Assembly (NCBI RefSeq): GCF_000235485.1
Contig: NZ_JH378887.1
Location: forward strand, 1-58,337
Source of the DNA: Streptococcus sp. oral taxon 058 str. F0407
Lineage (GTDB): Bacteria; Bacillota; Bacilli; Lactobacillales; Streptococcaceae
DNA: 58,337 bases
Direction of reading: 5' to 3'
The notes under the pieces: model-generated
What the model was told of the DNA's origin: nothing
Database searches by the model: none
Seen by the model: only the letters and a program-made list of their open reading frames with translations
Part shown: in pieces, positions 30,659-40,816 of the stretch
How the letters are laid out: each line of letters starts with the position of its first letter
How positions within the stretch are numbered: the first letter of the stretch is position 1
Position numbers and translations under genes: made by a program

Positions 30659-31210
30659 ATGAAGAAAGTTTTAGGATTGATTTTTGCAGCGTTACTCGCT
30701 CTTGCTGGCTGTGGTCAAACCAACACCGCAACAACAGAGTCAAGTAGTACAGCAAGTTCGGTTGATTCATCTAGTCAGTCCCGTCAGATAAAAGAAGAAA
30801 TCAAGGAAACGACCAAAGTTCTCAAAGGGAAGATGAACGAATCTGATGTCACCATGACTGTTGTTTATACGGATGTTGTAAAACGATACAAGATGGATAT
30901 GTTGGGAGAATTTGGAGAGGAAATTCCTGCAGAAATTACTCTGGAAGAATTCCAAGCAGCCTTTCGCGAAGTTATGGAAAGCTCTCCAGAGTATCTTGAA
31001 ATCAAGGACGAACCAGGTGTTAAGGTTGAATATTTTATCGCCGATAATAAAAAGATGAGAATAGTTATCGATCTTGACCTTGAAAAAGCAGATATGGATA
31101 GAGTTAAAAAGACTTATTTCTTTGAACCACTTGAGGATAGTATAGAAGACTTTAAGAAGCCGAATGCTCTGATTGCTGGTTTAAAATTACAAGGATTTAA
31201 AGAAGAATAA
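30659..31210 (+). CDS. Predicted lipoprotein, unknown function
   Basis: 183 aa from ATG 30659 (GGAGATTT upstream). A longer frame from 30641 overlaps fakA and is unlikely. The signal peptide ends in a lipobox, LALAGC, with Cys near residue 19, followed by a Ser/Thr-rich linker. The soluble part (TKVLKGKMNESDVTMTVVYTDVV...VKKTYFFEPLEDS) recalls the DUF1307/YehR lipoproteins of streptococci, but I am not certain. It starts 7 nt after fakA and is likely cotranscribed. Confidence 0.75.
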   Translation: MKKVLGLIFAALLALAGCGQTNTATTESSSTASSVDSSSQSRQIKEEIKETTKVLKGKMNESDVTMTVVYTDVVKRYKMDMLGEFGEEIPAEITLEEFQAAFREVMESSPEYLEIKDEPGVKVEYFIADNKKMRIVIDLDLEKADMDRVKKTYFFEPLEDSIEDFKKPNALIAGLKLQGFKEE

Positions 31211-31214
31211 ACGA

Positions 31215-31248
31215 GAGAGGCAGGGATTATAAATCCTGCCCTCTTTTT
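31215..31248 (+). terminator. Terminator after the fakA operon
   Basis: GAGAGGCAGGGATT and AATCCTGCCCTCTT pair with small bulges around ATA, followed by TTTT. Confidence 0.8.
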
Positions 31249-31310
31249 ATTTGTAAGAATCCTTTGTGCGGGTGACGGATAGATCAAGTCTTTCGTAGAT
31301 TTTAAATGGT

Positions 31311-31439
31311 TTCTAATCATATTCACGTGATTAGAACTAGGAAATTGATACTTGATATAGAAGTTTCTCTTTATATGACATTTGTCATATTTCCTAGTGA
31401 CAGAAGCATCTAGCTCAGCTAACTTCAAAAGACTATAAT
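31311..31439 (+). promoter_or_regulatory. Upstream regulatory region of the ABC/two-component operon
   Basis: Three inverted repeats are stacked here. TTCTAATCA (31311-31319) pairs with TGATTAGAA (31328-31336). ACTAGGAAA (31336-31344) pairs with TTTCCTAGT (31390-31398). The perfect ATATGACATTTGTCATAT lies at 31373-31390. A good -10, TATAAT (31434-31439), follows without a recognisable -35, which suggests an activator-dependent promoter. The TGACA-TT-TGTCA palindrome is the best candidate for the response-regulator site. Confidence 0.65.
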
Positions 31440-31465
31440 TGAAGTAGGAGCTGGAGGAAGAAGAA

Positions 31466-31657
31466 ATGAAAAATAAAATGATTGTCGCAGTGAGTTTAGT
31501 AGCAGCAGGAGTTATGACCTATCTCATGTTTTCAGGATTGGACGAGGGTTTCTATCATTTTCCTTGGGAGCTATTTGCTGGCTTTGGAATGATATCTTGG
31601 CTTATCAGAGAAGGTTTGAAATTAGTCAGAGATGTGAAAAAGGAGTTTGAGGAATGA
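31466..31657 (+). CDS. Small two-helix membrane protein
   Basis: 63 aa from ATG 31466 (GGAGGAAGAAGA upstream). Two hydrophobic spans (about 5-24 and 33-47) are followed by a charged tail, REGLKLVRDVKKEFEE. The next gene starts inside its stop region (4-nt overlap). No known function. It is the first gene of an ABC/two-component operon and may be part of the transporter or its sensing module. Confidence 0.75.
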   Translation: MKNKMIVAVSLVAAGVMTYLMFSGLDEGFYHFPWELFAGFGMISWLIREGLKLVRDVKKEFEE

Positions 31658-31848
31658 AAAAAACAATTATCTATTTCTTTATCAGTCTGTCACTCTTGGT
31701 ATGGTTAGTAGAAATGTTTACAGGTTGGTTTGACCAAACCTTGCTTCGCCAATTTATTCGTGGTGCTTGGGGTTTTGGATTTATGATTTTCGTCGTTTTC
31801 CCTATGGGAATGGAGTGGTTGAAAGGAGAATCTCATGACTGTGATTAA
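31654..31848 (+). CDS. Small two-helix membrane protein, second of a pair
   Basis: 64 aa, ATG overlapping the previous gene by 4 nt, with GGAG before it. Two hydrophobic spans with a short charged end. Its size and layout match the preceding protein, but sequence similarity is weak. It overlaps the ABC ATPase start by 14 nt, so the three are translationally coupled. Function unknown. Confidence 0.72.
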   Translation: MKKTIIYFFISLSLLVWLVEMFTGWFDQTLLRQFIRGAWGFGFMIFVVFPMGMEWLKGESHDCD

Positions 31849-32711
31849 AGTTGAGAAATTGAGTAAGAAAATAAAAGACAAGGAGATCCTGCGAGACATC
31901 TCTTTTGAAATACACCATGGTGAATGTGTCGCCTTGATAGGACCTAACGGAGCGGGAAAGACGACTTTGATTGATTGCCTCTTAGGCGACAAGTTCGTGA
32001 GCTCAGGTCAGGTCGCCATTCAAGGATTTGCGCCAATAGATCCTCGATTAAAGCAGCTTATTTCTGTCTTGCCTCAAGAAAATGCAGTTGTCCAAAGCTT
32101 GAAAGTGAAAGAACTTCTATCATTTTTCAAGTCACTTTATCCCGACAGTCTTTCAGACAAAGAAATTGATGATTTGCTGAGATTCTCAGACAAACAGAAA
32201 AATCAGCTAGCGGGCAAGTTATCTGGTGGGCAAAAACGTTTGTTCTCTTTCGTGTTGGCACTAATAGGTCGTCCGAAAATTCTATTCTTAGATGAACCAA
32301 CTGCGGCTATGGATACCTCGACACGTCAGCATTTTTGGGAGATTGTCGATCAATTAAAGAAAAATGGTGTGACCATTGTTTATTCTTCTCATTATATCGA
32401 AGAGGTGGAACATACGGCCGACCGCATCTTGGTGCTCCACAAGGGTGAATTGATTCGTGACACGACACCTTATGCCATGCGTGGTGAAGAACAAGAAAAA
32501 CACTTTACCGTTCCTCTAACCTATCAGGATTTTATCCGCACTTTGGAGCAGGTTCAAGGGATTGAAATCAAGCAAAATGCTCTTTCCTTCACCACCAAAG
32601 AAGCCAGCCAGGTATGGAAAGTCTTGCAAGAACAGGGCTTGCACGATCGAAGAAATTGAAGTTCGCAATCGAACTCTCTTAGACAGTATCTTCGAAACGA
32701 CTCAAGACTAA
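31835..32711 (+). pseudogene. ABC transporter ATPase with a C-terminal frameshift
   Basis: The open frame runs from ATG 31835 to a TGA at 32657-32659 (274 aa). It has Walker A GPNGAGKT, signature LSGGQ, Walker B ILFLDEPT and H-loop SSHYIEE, so the ATPase core is complete. The tail then goes out of frame at GGGCTTGC (about 32636-32641). Removing one T restores CTIEEIEVRNRTLLDSIFE and a stop at 32709-32711, 12 nt before the permease ATG. The current protein ends in seven foreign residues and lacks about 18 C-terminal ones. It may still work, or the extra T may be a sequencing error. Confidence 0.85.
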
Positions 32712-32723
32712 AGGAGATTGACG

Positions 32724-33458
32724 ATGAAAAATATGACAAGTCTCATGAAAGTGGAACTCATTCTGATGAAACGGCAAGCCGTCTACTACTTGCTATCCAT
32801 CGGACTTCCAAGTGTGTTTTACCTTATTTTCTCTGGTATGATGTCAGGGTCAGACATTCCGGAAATCGCTCTTCAAGCTTATCTTTTTGCTATGACGCTC
32901 TTTAGTATCATGTCAAGCGCCTTTTTCAGTATCCCTAGTACACTCGAATCTGACAAGACAAACAACTGGCAAAAATTGATTCAACATTCTCCAGTTTCTA
33001 TGGTAGAATATTATGTATCAAAACTGTTCAGTACTCTGCTGACCTTCTTGTTATCAATTATAGTTGTCTTTTCGGTTGGTCATTTTGTCCGTGGGGTTAC
33101 GCTACCTTGGCTTGACTGGTTGGTGATTGGTGTTATTTTGCTGATTGGAAGCGTGGTCTTTATCAGCATGGGTGTCTTGGTGAGCCTGCTTCCCAGTGCT
33201 CAACTGATGACGGTTATTGGAAATATTGCCTATATTGCTTTAGCTGTCCTAGGTGGACTGTGGTTCCCCTTGAGTTCCTTCCCAGAATGGCTTCAATCTA
33301 TTGGCAAACTGACCCCAACCTATCAACTGATGCAAGTCGTTTCTGCTTATTTGGAGCATCATGAGTTGAATGTTCTTTCCGCCTTGGTTGTACTAGGCTA
33401 TACAGTGTTCTTTAGTGTACTGGTAATCCAGCTTAAAAAACGGATCGAGGTAAAATAA
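32724..33458 (+). CDS. ABC transporter permease (ABC-2 type)
   Basis: 244 aa from ATG 32724 with AAAGGAGATTG upstream. An in-frame TTG at 32718 is less likely. Six membrane spans, with the ABC2-type pattern of a long first loop and LGGLWFPLSSFPEWLQSIGKLTPTYQLMQ near the end. It pairs with the preceding ATPase. Transporters linked to this kind of DesK/NarL-type two-component system usually export lipids, peptides or antimicrobials. The substrate is not known. Confidence 0.88.
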   Translation: MKNMTSLMKVELILMKRQAVYYLLSIGLPSVFYLIFSGMMSGSDIPEIALQAYLFAMTLFSIMSSAFFSIPSTLESDKTNNWQKLIQHSPVSMVEYYVSKLFSTLLTFLLSIIVVFSVGHFVRGVTLPWLDWLVIGVILLIGSVVFISMGVLVSLLPSAQLMTVIGNIAYIALAVLGGLWFPLSSFPEWLQSIGKLTPTYQLMQVVSAYLEHHELNVLSALVVLGYTVFFSVLVIQLKKRIEVK

Positions 33459-33462
33459 ATCT

Positions 33463-35161
<1,699 letters not shown>

Positions 35162-35224
35162 TAAGAAGGGTTAAAAAATTCCGAAACGATAACTTGAATC
35201 GAAGGAAATCTATACTAGAATGTA

Positions 35225-35248
35225 GGAGGCAGATTGCCTCCGTTTTTT
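35225..35248 (+). terminator. Terminator of the ABC/two-component operon
   Basis: GGAGGC (35225-35230), AGATT loop, GCCTCC (35236-35241), then GTTTTTT. Confidence 0.88.
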
Positions 35249-35313
35249 GTTTAAAAAAGCGGTGAAAACTAGTGTCAAAGAGTTAAAAGATCATAATAAA
35301 AATGAAAAATATC

Positions 35314-35343
35314 TTGACAATGAAGGAAAAATTGTGTTACAAT
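35314..35343 (+). promoter_or_regulatory. rpsL-rpsG promoter
   Basis: TTGACA (35314-35319), an 18-bp spacer, then TACAAT (35338-35343). It is a strong consensus promoter for a ribosomal protein operon. Confidence 0.8.
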
Positions 35344-35349
35344 AATAGA

Positions 35350-35465
35350 CGGTACTTTTTACTTTTGGTCTCTCAAAAGTGTACAGGGACGTGCTGACAA
35401 ATGTTGCAAAAGTACACACGGATGGTAGCTGTCACCAAGTGTATCATCACCAAAAATAAAAAAAC
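35350..35465 (+). ncRNA. Structured 5' leader of rpsL, with competing pairings
   Basis: A stem of GTAC plus ACTTTTG (35352-35355, 35361-35367) pairs with CAAAAGTGTAC (35374-35384), with a five-T bulge. The same GTGTAC (35379-35384) can instead pair with GTACAC (35412-35417), whose TACAC can also pair with GTGTA (35439-35443). The leader is about 130 nt long and the folds exclude one another. No terminator follows, so any control would be on translation or mRNA stability. I cannot name the class. Confidence 0.45.
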
Positions 35466-35479
35466 ACAGGAGAATGTAG

Positions 35480-35893
35480 ATGCCTACAATTAACCAATTG
35501 GTTCGCAAACCGCGTAAATCAAAAGTAGAAAAATCTAAATCACCAGCTTTGAACGTTGGTTACAACAGTCATAAAAAAGTTCAAACAAACGTTTCTTCAC
35601 CACAAAAACGTGGTGTTGCAACTCGTGTTGGAACAATGACACCTAAGAAACCTAACTCTGCCCTTCGTAAATTCGCTCGTGTACGTTTGAGCAACCTTAT
35701 CGAAGTTACTGCCTACATCCCAGGTATCGGACACAACTTGCAAGAGCACAGCGTGGTGCTTCTTCGCGGTGGACGTGTAAAAGACCTTCCAGGGGTACGT
35801 TACCATATCGTCCGTGGTGCACTTGATACTGCAGGTGTTAACGATCGTAAACAAGGCCGTTCTAAATACGGTACTAAACGTCCAAAAGCATAA
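35480..35893 (+). CDS. rpsL: Ribosomal protein uS12
   Basis: 137 aa from ATG 35480 with CACAGGAGAA upstream. Small-subunit decoding-centre protein. The [17 protein letters not shown] and [13 protein letters not shown] motifs are present, and the Lys residues whose change gives streptomycin resistance are wild type. First gene of the str-type operon. rpsG follows after 19 nt. Confidence 0.98.
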   Translation: MPTINQLVRKPRKSKVEKSKSPALNVGYNSHKKVQTNVSSPQKRGVATRVGTMTPKKPNSALRKFARVRLSNLIEVTAYIPGIGHNLQEHSVVLLRGGRVKDLPGVRYHIVRGALDTAGVNDRKQGRSKYGTKRPKA

Positions 35894-35912
35894 GGAAAGG
35901 GGATAAAGAGAA

Positions 35913-36383
35913 ATGAGTCGTAAAAATAGAGCTCCAAAACGTGACGTATTGCCAGATCCGCTTTACAATTCACAACTAGTTACTCGTCTTATCAACCGCG
36001 TTATGCTTGATGGTAAACGTGGTACAGCTGCTTCAATCGTTTACGGTGCTTTTGAGCAAATCAAAGAAGCTACTGGTAACGATGCACTTGAAGTATTTGA
36101 AACAGCTATGGAAAACATCATGCCTGTGCTTGAAGTACGTGCACGTCGTGTTGGTGGATCTAACTACCAAGTCCCAGTTGAAGTTCGTCCAGAACGTCGT
36201 ACAACACTTGGCCTTCGTTGGTTGGTAACAATCGCTCGCCTTCGTGGTGAACACACAATGCAAGACCGCCTCGCAAAAGAAATCTTGGATGCTGCGAACA
36301 ACACTGGTGCAGCTGTTAAGAAACGTGAAGACACTCACCGTATGGCTGAAGCTAACCGTGCCTTCGCACACTTCCGTTGGTAA
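35913..36383 (+). CDS. rpsG: Ribosomal protein uS7
   Basis: 156 aa, [20 protein letters not shown] to AHFRW, the standard uS7 length and ends. It starts 16S assembly of the head domain. GGAAAGGGGATAAAG precedes the ATG. Unlike many bacteria, the next str gene (fusA) is 387 nt away, after two RNA-like repeats, a terminator and its own promoter. Confidence 0.98.
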
Positions 36384-36397
36384 GATTAAGATACTAA

Positions 36398-36486
36398 GGG
36401 CGTTAGAAAAGCGACTGAAAATTAGTAAGCTTGACGAAGAATCGAAGATTCTAGGAGAGCTTATCTATTTTCCAAGCTTTTAGCCC
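36398..36486 (+). ncRNA. Structured RNA unit 1 in the rpsG-fusA gap
   Basis: A long interrupted hairpin with five helices: GGGC/GCCC (36398-36401/36483-36486), AAAAGC/GCTTTT (36407-36412/36476-36481), AAAAT/ATTTT (36418-36422/36467-36471), AAGCT/AGCTT (36427-36431/36458-36462) and AGAATC/GATTCT (36438-36443/36447-36452) with a GAA loop. GGGTTCAA follows directly. It matches unit 2 in architecture but not in stem sequence. No ORF. Function unknown. Confidence 0.7.
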
Positions 36487-36506
36487 GGGTTCAATTATGA
36501 TACCAA

Positions 36507-36596
36507 GAGCGCTAAAGGCGCAAGGCAAAAATAGGAAACTGATGCAGTGTTCGAAGAACACAAAGCAGTTTATCTTTTTTGCGCAGAGCCTCGCTC
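36507..36596 (+). ncRNA. Structured RNA unit 2 in the rpsG-fusA gap
   Basis: The helices mirror unit 1: GAGCG/CGCTC (36507-36511/36592-36596), GCGCAA/TTGCGC (36518-36523/36579-36584), AAAA/TTTT (36527-36530/36575-36578), AACTG/CAGTT (36537-36541/36566-36570) and GTGTTC/GAACAC (36547-36552/36556-36561) with a GAA loop. GGGTTCAA follows directly. At least 13 pairs in the inner helices differ from unit 1 while staying paired, which is strong internal evidence of a selected RNA fold. Confidence 0.7.
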
Positions 36597-36634
36597 GGGT
36601 TCAAATTAGCTAAAATGATTAGTATTAGCTACAA

Positions 36635-36660
36635 TTCAACTTACCATCTCGTAAGTTGAA
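36635..36660 (+). other. 10-bp hairpin between the RNA units and fusA
   Basis: TTCAACTTAC (36635-36644) pairs perfectly with GTAAGTTGAA (36651-36660) around CATCTC. No T-run follows, so it is not a terminator by itself. It may be part of the same transcript as the two RNA units. Confidence 0.5.
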
Positions 36661-36687
36661 ACCAACAAAAACATGAAAAGATTGAGA

Positions 36688-36715
36688 ACGGGTAGGTCCT
36701 GCCTATCCGTTTTTA
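36688..36715 (+). terminator. Terminator upstream of fusA
   Basis: ACGGGTAGG (36688-36696) pairs with CCTATCCGT (36702-36710), then TTTTT. It ends the rpsL-rpsG transcript, including the RNA units. Confidence 0.88.
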
Positions 36716-36724
36716 TTAAAATCG

Positions 36725-36733
36725 TGTTATAAT
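36725..36733 (+). promoter_or_regulatory. fusA promoter (extended -10)
   Basis: TGTTATAAT, 37 nt before the fusA ATG and just after the upstream terminator. No clear -35. Confidence 0.65.
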
Positions 36734-36770
36734 AGAATAGAAATTAAAATAAATAGGAGAAACTAACCTC

Positions 36771-38852
36771 ATGGCACGCGAATTTTCACTTGAAAAAACT
36801 CGTAATATCGGTATCATGGCTCACGTCGATGCTGGTAAAACAACAACTACTGAGCGTATTCTTTACTACACTGGTAAAATCCACAAAATCGGTGAAACTC
36901 ACGAAGGTGCGTCACAAATGGACTGGATGGAGCAAGAGCAAGAACGTGGTATCACTATCACATCTGCTGCGACAACAGCTCAATGGAACAACCACCGCGT
37001 AAACATCATCGACACACCAGGACACGTGGACTTCACAATCGAAGTACAACGTTCTCTTCGTGTATTGGATGGTGCGGTTACTGTTCTTGACTCACAATCA
37101 GGTGTTGAGCCTCAAACTGAAACAGTTTGGCGTCAAGCAACTGAGTACGGAGTTCCACGTATCGTATTTGCCAACAAAATGGACAAAATCGGTGCTGACT
37201 TCCTTTACTCAGTAAGCACACTTCACGACCGTCTTCAAGCAAACGCACACCCAATCCAATTGCCAATCGGTTCTGAAGATGACTTCCGTGGTATCATCGA
37301 CTTGATCAAGATGAAAGCTGAAATCTATACTAACGACCTTGGTACAGATATCCTTGAAGAAGATATTCCAGCTGAATACCTTGACCAAGCTCAAGAATAC
37401 CGTGAAAAATTGGTTGAAGCAGTTGCTGAAACTGATGAAGACTTGATGATGAAATACCTTGAGGGTGAAGAAATCACTAACGAAGAATTGAAAGCTGCTA
37501 TTCGTAAAGCAACTATCAACGTTGAATTCTTCCCAGTATTGTGTGGTTCTGCCTTCAAGAACAAGGGTGTTCAATTGATGCTTGATGCGGTTATCGACTA
37601 CCTTCCAAGCCCACTTGATATCCCAGCAATCAAAGGTATCAACCCAGATACAGACGAAGAAGAAACTCGTCCAGCATCTGACGAAGAGCCATTTGCAGCT
37701 CTTGCTTTCAAGATCATGACAGACCCATTCGTAGGTCGTTTGACATTCTTCCGTGTATACTCAGGTGTTCTTCAATCAGGTTCTTACGTATTGAACACTT
37801 CTAAAGGTAAACGTGAACGTATCGGACGTATCCTTCAAATGCACGCTAACAGCCGTCAAGAAATCGACACTGTTTACTCTGGTGATATCGCTGCTGCCGT
37901 TGGTTTGAAAGATACAACAACTGGTGACTCATTGACAGATGAAAAAGCTAAAATCATCCTTGAGTCAATCAACGTTCCAGAACCAGTTATCCAATTGATG
38001 GTTGAGCCTAAATCTAAAGCAGACCAAGACAAGATGGGTATCGCCCTTCAAAAATTGGCTGAAGAAGATCCAACATTCCGCGTTGAAACAAACGTTGAAA
38101 CTGGTGAAACAGTTATCTCTGGTATGGGTGAGCTTCACCTTGACGTCCTTGTTGACCGTATGCGTCGTGAGTTCAAAGTTGAAGCGAACGTAGGTGCTCC
38201 TCAAGTATCTTACCGTGAAACATTCCGCGCTTCTACACAAGCACGTGGATTCTTCAAACGTCAGTCTGGTGGTAAAGGTCAATTTGGTGATGTATGGATT
38301 GAATTTACTCCAAACGAAGAAGGTAAAGGATTCGAATTCGAAAACGCAATCGTCGGTGGTGTGGTTCCTCGTGAATTTATCCCAGCGGTTGAAAAAGGTT
38401 TGGTAGAATCTATGGCTAACGGTGTACTTGCAGGTTACCCAATGGTTGACGTTAAAGCTAAGCTTTACGATGGTTCATACCACGATGTCGACTCATCTGA
38501 AACTGCCTTCAAGATCGCTGCATCTCTTGCCCTTAAAGAAGCTGCTAAGACTGCGCAACCAGCTATCCTTGAGCCAATGATGCTTGTAACAATCACTGTT
38601 CCAGAAGAAAACCTTGGTGATGTTATGGGTCACGTAACCGCTCGTCGTGGACGTGTAGATGGTATGGAAGCACATGGTAACAGCCAAATCGTTCGTGCTT
38701 ACGTTCCACTTGCTGAAATGTTCGGTTACGCAACAGTTCTTCGTTCAGCATCTCAAGGACGTGGTACCTTCATGATGGTATTCGACCACTACGAAGATGT
38801 ACCTAAGTCAGTACAAGAAGAGATCATTAAGAAAAACAAAGGTGAAGACTAA
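36771..38852 (+). CDS. fusA: Elongation factor G
   Basis: 693 aa from ATG 36771 with TAGGAGAAACTAAC upstream. The ribosomal translocation GTPase. G1 is AHVDAGKTT (~17-25), the switch region is [12 protein letters not shown]3 is DTPGHVDF and G4 is NKMD. The full five-domain length is present with no visible truncation. It has its own promoter and terminator here. Confidence 0.98.
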   Translation: MAREFSLEKTRNIGIMAHVDAGKTTTTERILYYTGKIHKIGETHEGASQMDWMEQEQERGITITSAATTAQWNNHRVNIIDTPGHVDFTIEVQRSLRVLDGAVTVLDSQSGVEPQTETVWRQATEYGVPRIVFANKMDKIGADFLYSVSTLHDRLQANAHPIQLPIGSEDDFRGIIDLIKMKAEIYTNDLGTDILEEDIPAEYLDQAQEYREKLVEAVAETDEDLMMKYLEGEEITNEELKAAIRKATINVEFFPVLCGSAFKNKGVQLMLDAVIDYLPSPLDIPAIKGINPDTDEEETRPASDEEPFAALAFKIMTDPFVGRLTFFRVYSGVLQSGSYVLNTSKGKRERIGRILQMHANSRQEIDTVYSGDIAAAVGLKDTTTGDSLTDEKAKIILESINVPEPVIQLMVEPKSKADQDKMGIALQKLAEEDPTFRVETNVETGETVISGMGELHLDVLVDRMRREFKVEANVGAPQVSYRETFRASTQARGFFKRQSGGKGQFGDVWIEFTPNEEGKGFEFENAIVGGVVPREFIPAVEKGLVESMANGVLAGYPMVDVKAKLYDGSYHDVDSSETAFKIAASLALKEAAKTAQPAILEPMMLVTITVPEENLGDVMGHVTARRGRVDGMEAHGNSQIVRAYVPLAEMFGYATVLRSASQGRGTFMMVFDHYEDVPKSVQEEIIKKNKGED

Positions 38853-38869
38853 TCCATCTTTGCTATAGA

Positions 38870-38898
38870 AAGAAGTCACTATGGTGGCTTCTTTTTTA
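38870..38898 (+). terminator. fusA terminator
   Basis: AAGAAGTCAC (38870-38879) pairs with GTGGCTTCTT (38884-38893) with one U-G pair, then TTTTT. Confidence 0.88.
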
Positions 38899-39022
38899 TG
38901 TTCTACGTCAAAGAAGGTTAGAAAATATACTCTAAACTAAATTTGGAAGTAATAAAATCGGTCAATTCCCTATTCATATTTATAAAAATAGGAAAAACAT
39001 TCATAAAAACACTTTTAGATAG

Positions 39023-39077
39023 AAAATTCAGAAAATTGATTCTTTTGTCTTGAAAATTTTTGAAAAAATGGTATGAT
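39023..39077 (+). promoter_or_regulatory. ilv promoter with CodY-like box
   Basis: TTGAAA (39050-39055), a 16-bp spacer, then TATGAT (39072-39077). The 15-mer AAAATTCAGAAAATT (39023-39037) matches the CodY consensus AATTTTCWGAAAATT at 13 of 15 positions. CodY represses ilv genes when branched-chain amino acids are plentiful. The rest of the 38899-39115 gap is AT-rich with no gene. Confidence 0.65.
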
Positions 39078-39115
39078 AGTAACAAGCTATTTTTAAGAGA
39101 AGAGAAAGGGGAACA

Positions 39116-40816
39116 ATGGAGAAAATCAGTTTAGACGCTCCTAAGACGGGATCGGACCTGGTTTTGGAAACCCTCCGTGATTTAAGGATTGATACTATAT
39201 TTGGTTATCCTGGTGGGGCTGTCTTACCTTTATATGATGCGATTTATAATTTTAAAGGCATTCGTCACATTCTAGGTCGTCATGAGCAAGGGTGTTTGCA
39301 CGAAGCTGAAGGCTATGCCAAATCAACTGGAAAGTTGGGTGTCGCAGTCGTCACAAGTGGACCAGGAGCAACAAATGCCATTACAGGGATTGCAGATGCC
39401 ATGAGCGATAGCGTTCCCCTTTTGGTCTTTACAGGTCAGGTTGCGCGAGCAGGTATTGGGAAGGATGCCTTTCAGGAGGCGGATATTGTCGGTATTACCA
39501 TGCCCATTACCAAGTACAATTACCAAGTTCGTGAGACAGCTGACATTCCTCGTATCATCACCGAAGCTGTCCATATCGCAACTACAGGTCGTCCAGGGCC
39601 AGTTGTGATCGACTTGCCAAAGGATGTATCTGCCTTAGAGACAGACTTCATCTATTCACCAGAGGTAAATTTACCAAGCTACCAACCAACGCTTGATCCG
39701 AATGACATGCAAATCAAGAAAATCTTGAAGCAATTGTCTAAAGCTAAAAAACCTGTTTTGCTAGCAGGCGGTGGTATCAGCTATGCGGAAGCTTCTAAGG
39801 AGCTCAATGAATTTGCTGAACGTTACCAAATTCCAGTAGTGACCAGTCTTTTGGGGCAAGGTACCATTGCAACGAGTCATCCACTCTTCCTAGGGATGGG
39901 AGGAATGCACGGTTCTTTCGCAGCCAACATTGCAATGACTGAAGCGGACTTTATGATTAGTATTGGTTGCCGTTTCGACGACCGCTTGACTGGGAATCCT
40001 AAGACTTTTGCTAAAAATGCCAAGGTTGCTCATATCGACATTGACCCAGCTGAGATTGGTAAGATTATCAGTGCAGATATTCCAGTAGTTGGAGATGCTA
40101 AGAAAGCTTTGCAGATGCTATTGGAAGAACCAACTGTTCATAACAATACTGAAAAATGGATTGAAAAAGTCACGAAAGACAAGAACCGTGTTCGTTCTTA
40201 TGATAAGAAAGAACGTGTGGTTCAACCGCAGGCAGTTATTGAACGTATCGGTGAGTTGACGAATGGAGATGCCATTGTTGTCACAGACGTTGGTCAACAC
40301 CAAATGTGGACAGCACAGTATTATCCATATCAGAATGAACGTCAATTGGTCACATCTGGTGGCTTGGGGACCATGGGATTCGGAGTTCCTGCGGCTATCG
40401 GAGCCAAGATTGCCAATCCAGAAAAAGAGGTCATCCTTTTTGTCGGTGATGGTGGTTTCCAAATGACCAACCAAGAACTAGCTATCCTAAACATCTACAA
40501 GGTACCGATTAAGGTCGTGATGCTGAATAATCACTCCCTAGGAATGGTTCGTCAGTGGCAAGAATCCTTCTATGAGGGTAGAACTTCAGAGTCAGTTTTT
40601 GACACTCTCCCTGACTTCCAGCTGATGGCACAGGCTTACGGCATCAAGAACTATAAATTTGATAATCCAGAGACGATAGAGAAGGATCTAGAAGTCATTC
40701 TGGAGGATGTGCCGATGTTTATCGAGGTGGATATTTCTCGTAAGGAACAGGTTTTACCGATGGTACCAGCTGGTAAGAGCAATCATGAGATGTTGGGGGT
40801 GAAGTTCCATGCGTAG
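39116..40816 (+). CDS. ilvB: Acetolactate synthase, large (catalytic) subunit
   Basis: 566 aa from ATG 39116 with AGAAAGGGGAAC upstream. ThDP/FAD enzyme that makes acetolactate or acetohydroxybutyrate, the first common step to valine, leucine and isoleucine. The conserved Glu lies in GRHEQG, followed by HEAEGYAKSTGKLGVAVVTSGPGATNAITG. The ThDP motif is VGDGGFQMTNQEL...NHSLGMVRQWQ. Overlaps ilvN by 8 nt, so translation is coupled. Confidence 0.97.
   Translation: MEKISLDAPKTGSDLVLETLRDLRIDTIFGYPGGAVLPLYDAIYNFKGIRHILGRHEQGCLHEAEGYAKSTGKLGVAVVTSGPGATNAITGIADAMSDSVPLLVFTGQVARAGIGKDAFQEADIVGITMPITKYNYQVRETADIPRIITEAVHIATTGRPGPVVIDLPKDVSALETDFIYSPEVNLPSYQPTLDPNDMQIKKILKQLSKAKKPVLLAGGGISYAEASKELNEFAERYQIPVVTSLLGQGTIATSHPLFLGMGGMHGSFAANIAMTEADFMISIGCRFDDRLTGNPKTFAKNAKVAHIDIDPAEIGKIISADIPVVGDAKKALQMLLEEPTVHNNTEKWIEKVTKDKNRVRSYDKKERVVQPQAVIERIGELTNGDAIVVTDVGQHQMWTAQYYPYQNERQLVTSGGLGTMGFGVPAAIGAKIANPEKEVILFVGDGGFQMTNQELAILNIYKVPIKVVMLNNHSLGMVRQWQESFYEGRTSESVFDTLPDFQLMAQAYGIKNYKFDNPETIEKDLEVILEDVPMFIEVDISRKEQVLPMVPAGKSNHEMLGVKFHA

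Noticed and set aside
36244..36483. Open frame running from rpsG into the intergenic RNA region
   Set aside because: It starts inside rpsG in another frame, and the region is better explained by paired RNA helices.
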